From an uncultured Lysobacteraceae bacterium (GTDB lineage Bacteria; Pseudomonadota; Gammaproteobacteria; Xanthomonadales; Rhodanobacteraceae), in NCBI GenBank assembly GCA_946482585.1, contig CAMLSI010000313.1:1-6515 (forward strand): 6,515 bases of DNA, read 5' to 3'. The first letter of the stretch is position 1. Each line of letters opens with the position of its first letter. The notes beneath the pieces are model-generated. The model saw only the letters and a program-made list of their open reading frames with translations. It did not search any database and was not told the DNA's origin. This document shows, in pieces, positions 5,558 to 6,515 of this stretch. Position numbers and translations under genes: made by a program.

Positions 5558-6515
5558 TCAGTTCAGCGTCGGCGCCTCGCCGTCCCGCCACAGATGGGTG
5601 CTGAAGCTGCCGGCGTCGTCGAGCAGCGTGTTGCCCTGCGGATGCGTGCGGAAGCGCCAGCCCCAGGGATCGGCGCCGGCGGGCGCCTGCCAGCCCCAGG
5701 GATCGATCGCCGACACGCTCGAATCGCGGTCCATGCGATTGCCGCCCGAGAAGTCGAAGTCGTACCCGGCGCGATAGGTCAGGTTGCGCTGGCGATGCAC
5801 CGACAGGTGCAGATGATCGCCGCTCGACGCGCCGGTGGTGCCGATCCGGCCGATGATCGTGCCGGCGACGACGTTCTGGCCGCGACGCACGGCGGTGTCC
5901 TGCATGTGCGCGTAGTACGCGGTATAGACCTCGGCGTAGCGCCCGGATCCGACCTGATGGCGCACGAACACTTCGCGCTGGTACGGGTCGTTGCCCGGGG
6001 GGGCGAACAGCGGCACGTGGCGCGGCACGGCCATGATCACGCGACCCGTCGCCATCGCGACGGCGAAGCGCGAGCCCGTCACGGGAATGTCCGCGGCCGG
6101 CTCGTTGACGCCGGAACCGTCTTCGCCGCAGGTCGACGGATTCGCGTTCGGATTGCCGACGCTGCGCCGGCGGCCGCGGTTGTCGATGTAGCAGGCGTCG
6201 TAGGTGCCCGGCGTCTGGCCGAATTCGCTGACGTCCAGCGGGATCAGATAGGGATCGTGATTGAACGATTGCGCGTTGCCCACGTGCGCGCCGGTATACG
6301 GCCGCGAGAAGATCGGCATGACGGAAGGGAAATTGGTAAAGATGCACTGTGTCTGGCCTGAGCTCGCGGCGAAGGCCTGATTCATGGCCGAGGCGCCGGC
6401 GCCGCCGAACAGCACGACATAGCCGCCGCAGATGCCTGCGACGCTGTTGATGCCGGACTGGTCGTAGAGACCGGCGCGCTCGATCCGGTTGTTCGGGTTG
6501 CTGCCGATCAGGCTC
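5558..6515 (-). CDS. C-terminal part of a secreted M23 family metallopeptidase, 5' end outside window
   Basis: The frame is open from the right edge (first full codon at 6514) to the stop at 5560-5558, giving 318 residues. The GTG at 6415 is internal: the frame upstream reads sensibly (SNPNNRIERAGLYDQSGINS, 5-24). The LytM/M23 core is clear: a beta-strand FAVAMATGRVIMAV (150-163), YAHM (201-204) with His203, VRRGQNVVAGTIIGRIGTTG (209-228), and GDHLHLSVH (232-240) with His234 and His236. The first zinc motif is not the usual HxxxD; FNHDPYLIPLD (84-94) with His86 and Asp94 is the best candidate. Four Cys (29, 57, 108, 129) fit an exported protein with disulfides. The tail has two DPWGW units and ends STHLWRDGEAPTLN, a tail style I recall from some M23 proteins. 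Such enzymes cut peptidoglycan cross-links or other peptides. This one may be an active hydrolase or an altered relative. Confidence 0.87.
   Translation of the reverse strand, partial: SLIGSNPNNRIERAGLYDQSGINSVAGICGGYVVLFGGAGASAMNQAFAASSGQTQCIFTNFPSVMPIFSRPYTGAHVGNAQSFNHDPYLIPLDVSEFGQTPGTYDACYIDNRGRRRSVGNPNANPSTCGEDGSGVNEPAADIPVTGSRFAVAMATGRVIMAVPRHVPLFAPPGNDPYQREVFVRHQVGSGRYAEVYTAYYAHMQDTAVRRGQNVVAGTIIGRIGTTGASSGDHLHLSVHRQRNLTYRAGYDFDFSGGNRMDRDSSVSAIDPWGWQAPAGADPWGWRFRTHPQGNTLLDDAGSFSTHLWRDGEAPTLN
5657..5705 (-). repeat. Two 16-base direct repeats encoding DPWGW in the peptidase tail
   Basis: CCAGCCCCAGGGATCG occurs at 5657-5672 and again at 5690-5705, a period of 33 bases or 11 codons. On the minus strand both copies encode DPWGW in the same frame, within SAIDPWGWQAPAGADPWGWR. 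The DNA identity suggests either a recent duplication or strong constraint on both the peptide and codon choice. Confidence 0.8.

Noticed and set aside
4851..6347. 498-residue minus-strand frame over the membrane protein, small exported protein and peptidase
   Set aside because: It is low-complexity Arg/Ala/Ser-rich and spans several better-supported genes; it is a shadow frame.

Overview
The window is GC-rich chromosomal DNA with almost every third codon position G or C. It is densely packed and has short intergenic gaps. The protein styles (a GlxA/DJ-1-AraC regulator beside a cysteine hydrolase, a short membrane-anchored NodB-type deacetylase, and secreted Cys-containing proteins including an M23 peptidase) suit a high-GC Gammaproteobacterium of the Xanthomonadales/Lysobacterales type. 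That placement is inferred from general resemblance, not from a marker gene. I see no tRNA, rRNA, CRISPR array, insertion sequence or phage gene.

Layout from left to right. (1) 2-613 (+) is the C-terminal part of a secreted, repeat-containing protein and ends at a hairpin with a short U tract (639-668). (2) A two-gene minus-strand operon follows, read from 2226 down to 668: an isochorismatase-type cysteine hydrolase, then a GlxA-family transcriptional regulator. The two overlap by an ATGA. (3) Diverging from that operon is a membrane-anchored polysaccharide deacetylase (2413-3285, +). (4) It meets a class I SAM-dependent methyltransferase (3980-3282, -) head-on, and one CTAG provides the stop codon of both. 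(5) A roughly 300-base divergent spacer carries candidate promoters for the methyltransferase and for a three-TM membrane protein of unknown function (4285-5058, +). (6) A small exported protein of unknown function follows (5150-5542, +). (7) Convergent with it is the C-terminal part of a secreted M23 metallopeptidase (5558 to the right edge, -).

How the genes may work together: the hydrolase and regulator look like one self-contained unit, with the regulator probably sensing or controlling metabolism of a small amide or related compound. The deacetylase and the M23 peptidase both point to the cell envelope, but nothing in the sequence ties them into one pathway. I found no clear new multi-gene system. 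The points most worth following are the unassigned 257-residue membrane protein and its small exported neighbour, the conflict over the deacetylase start, the shared CTAG stop, and the atypical first metal-binding motif of the peptidase.
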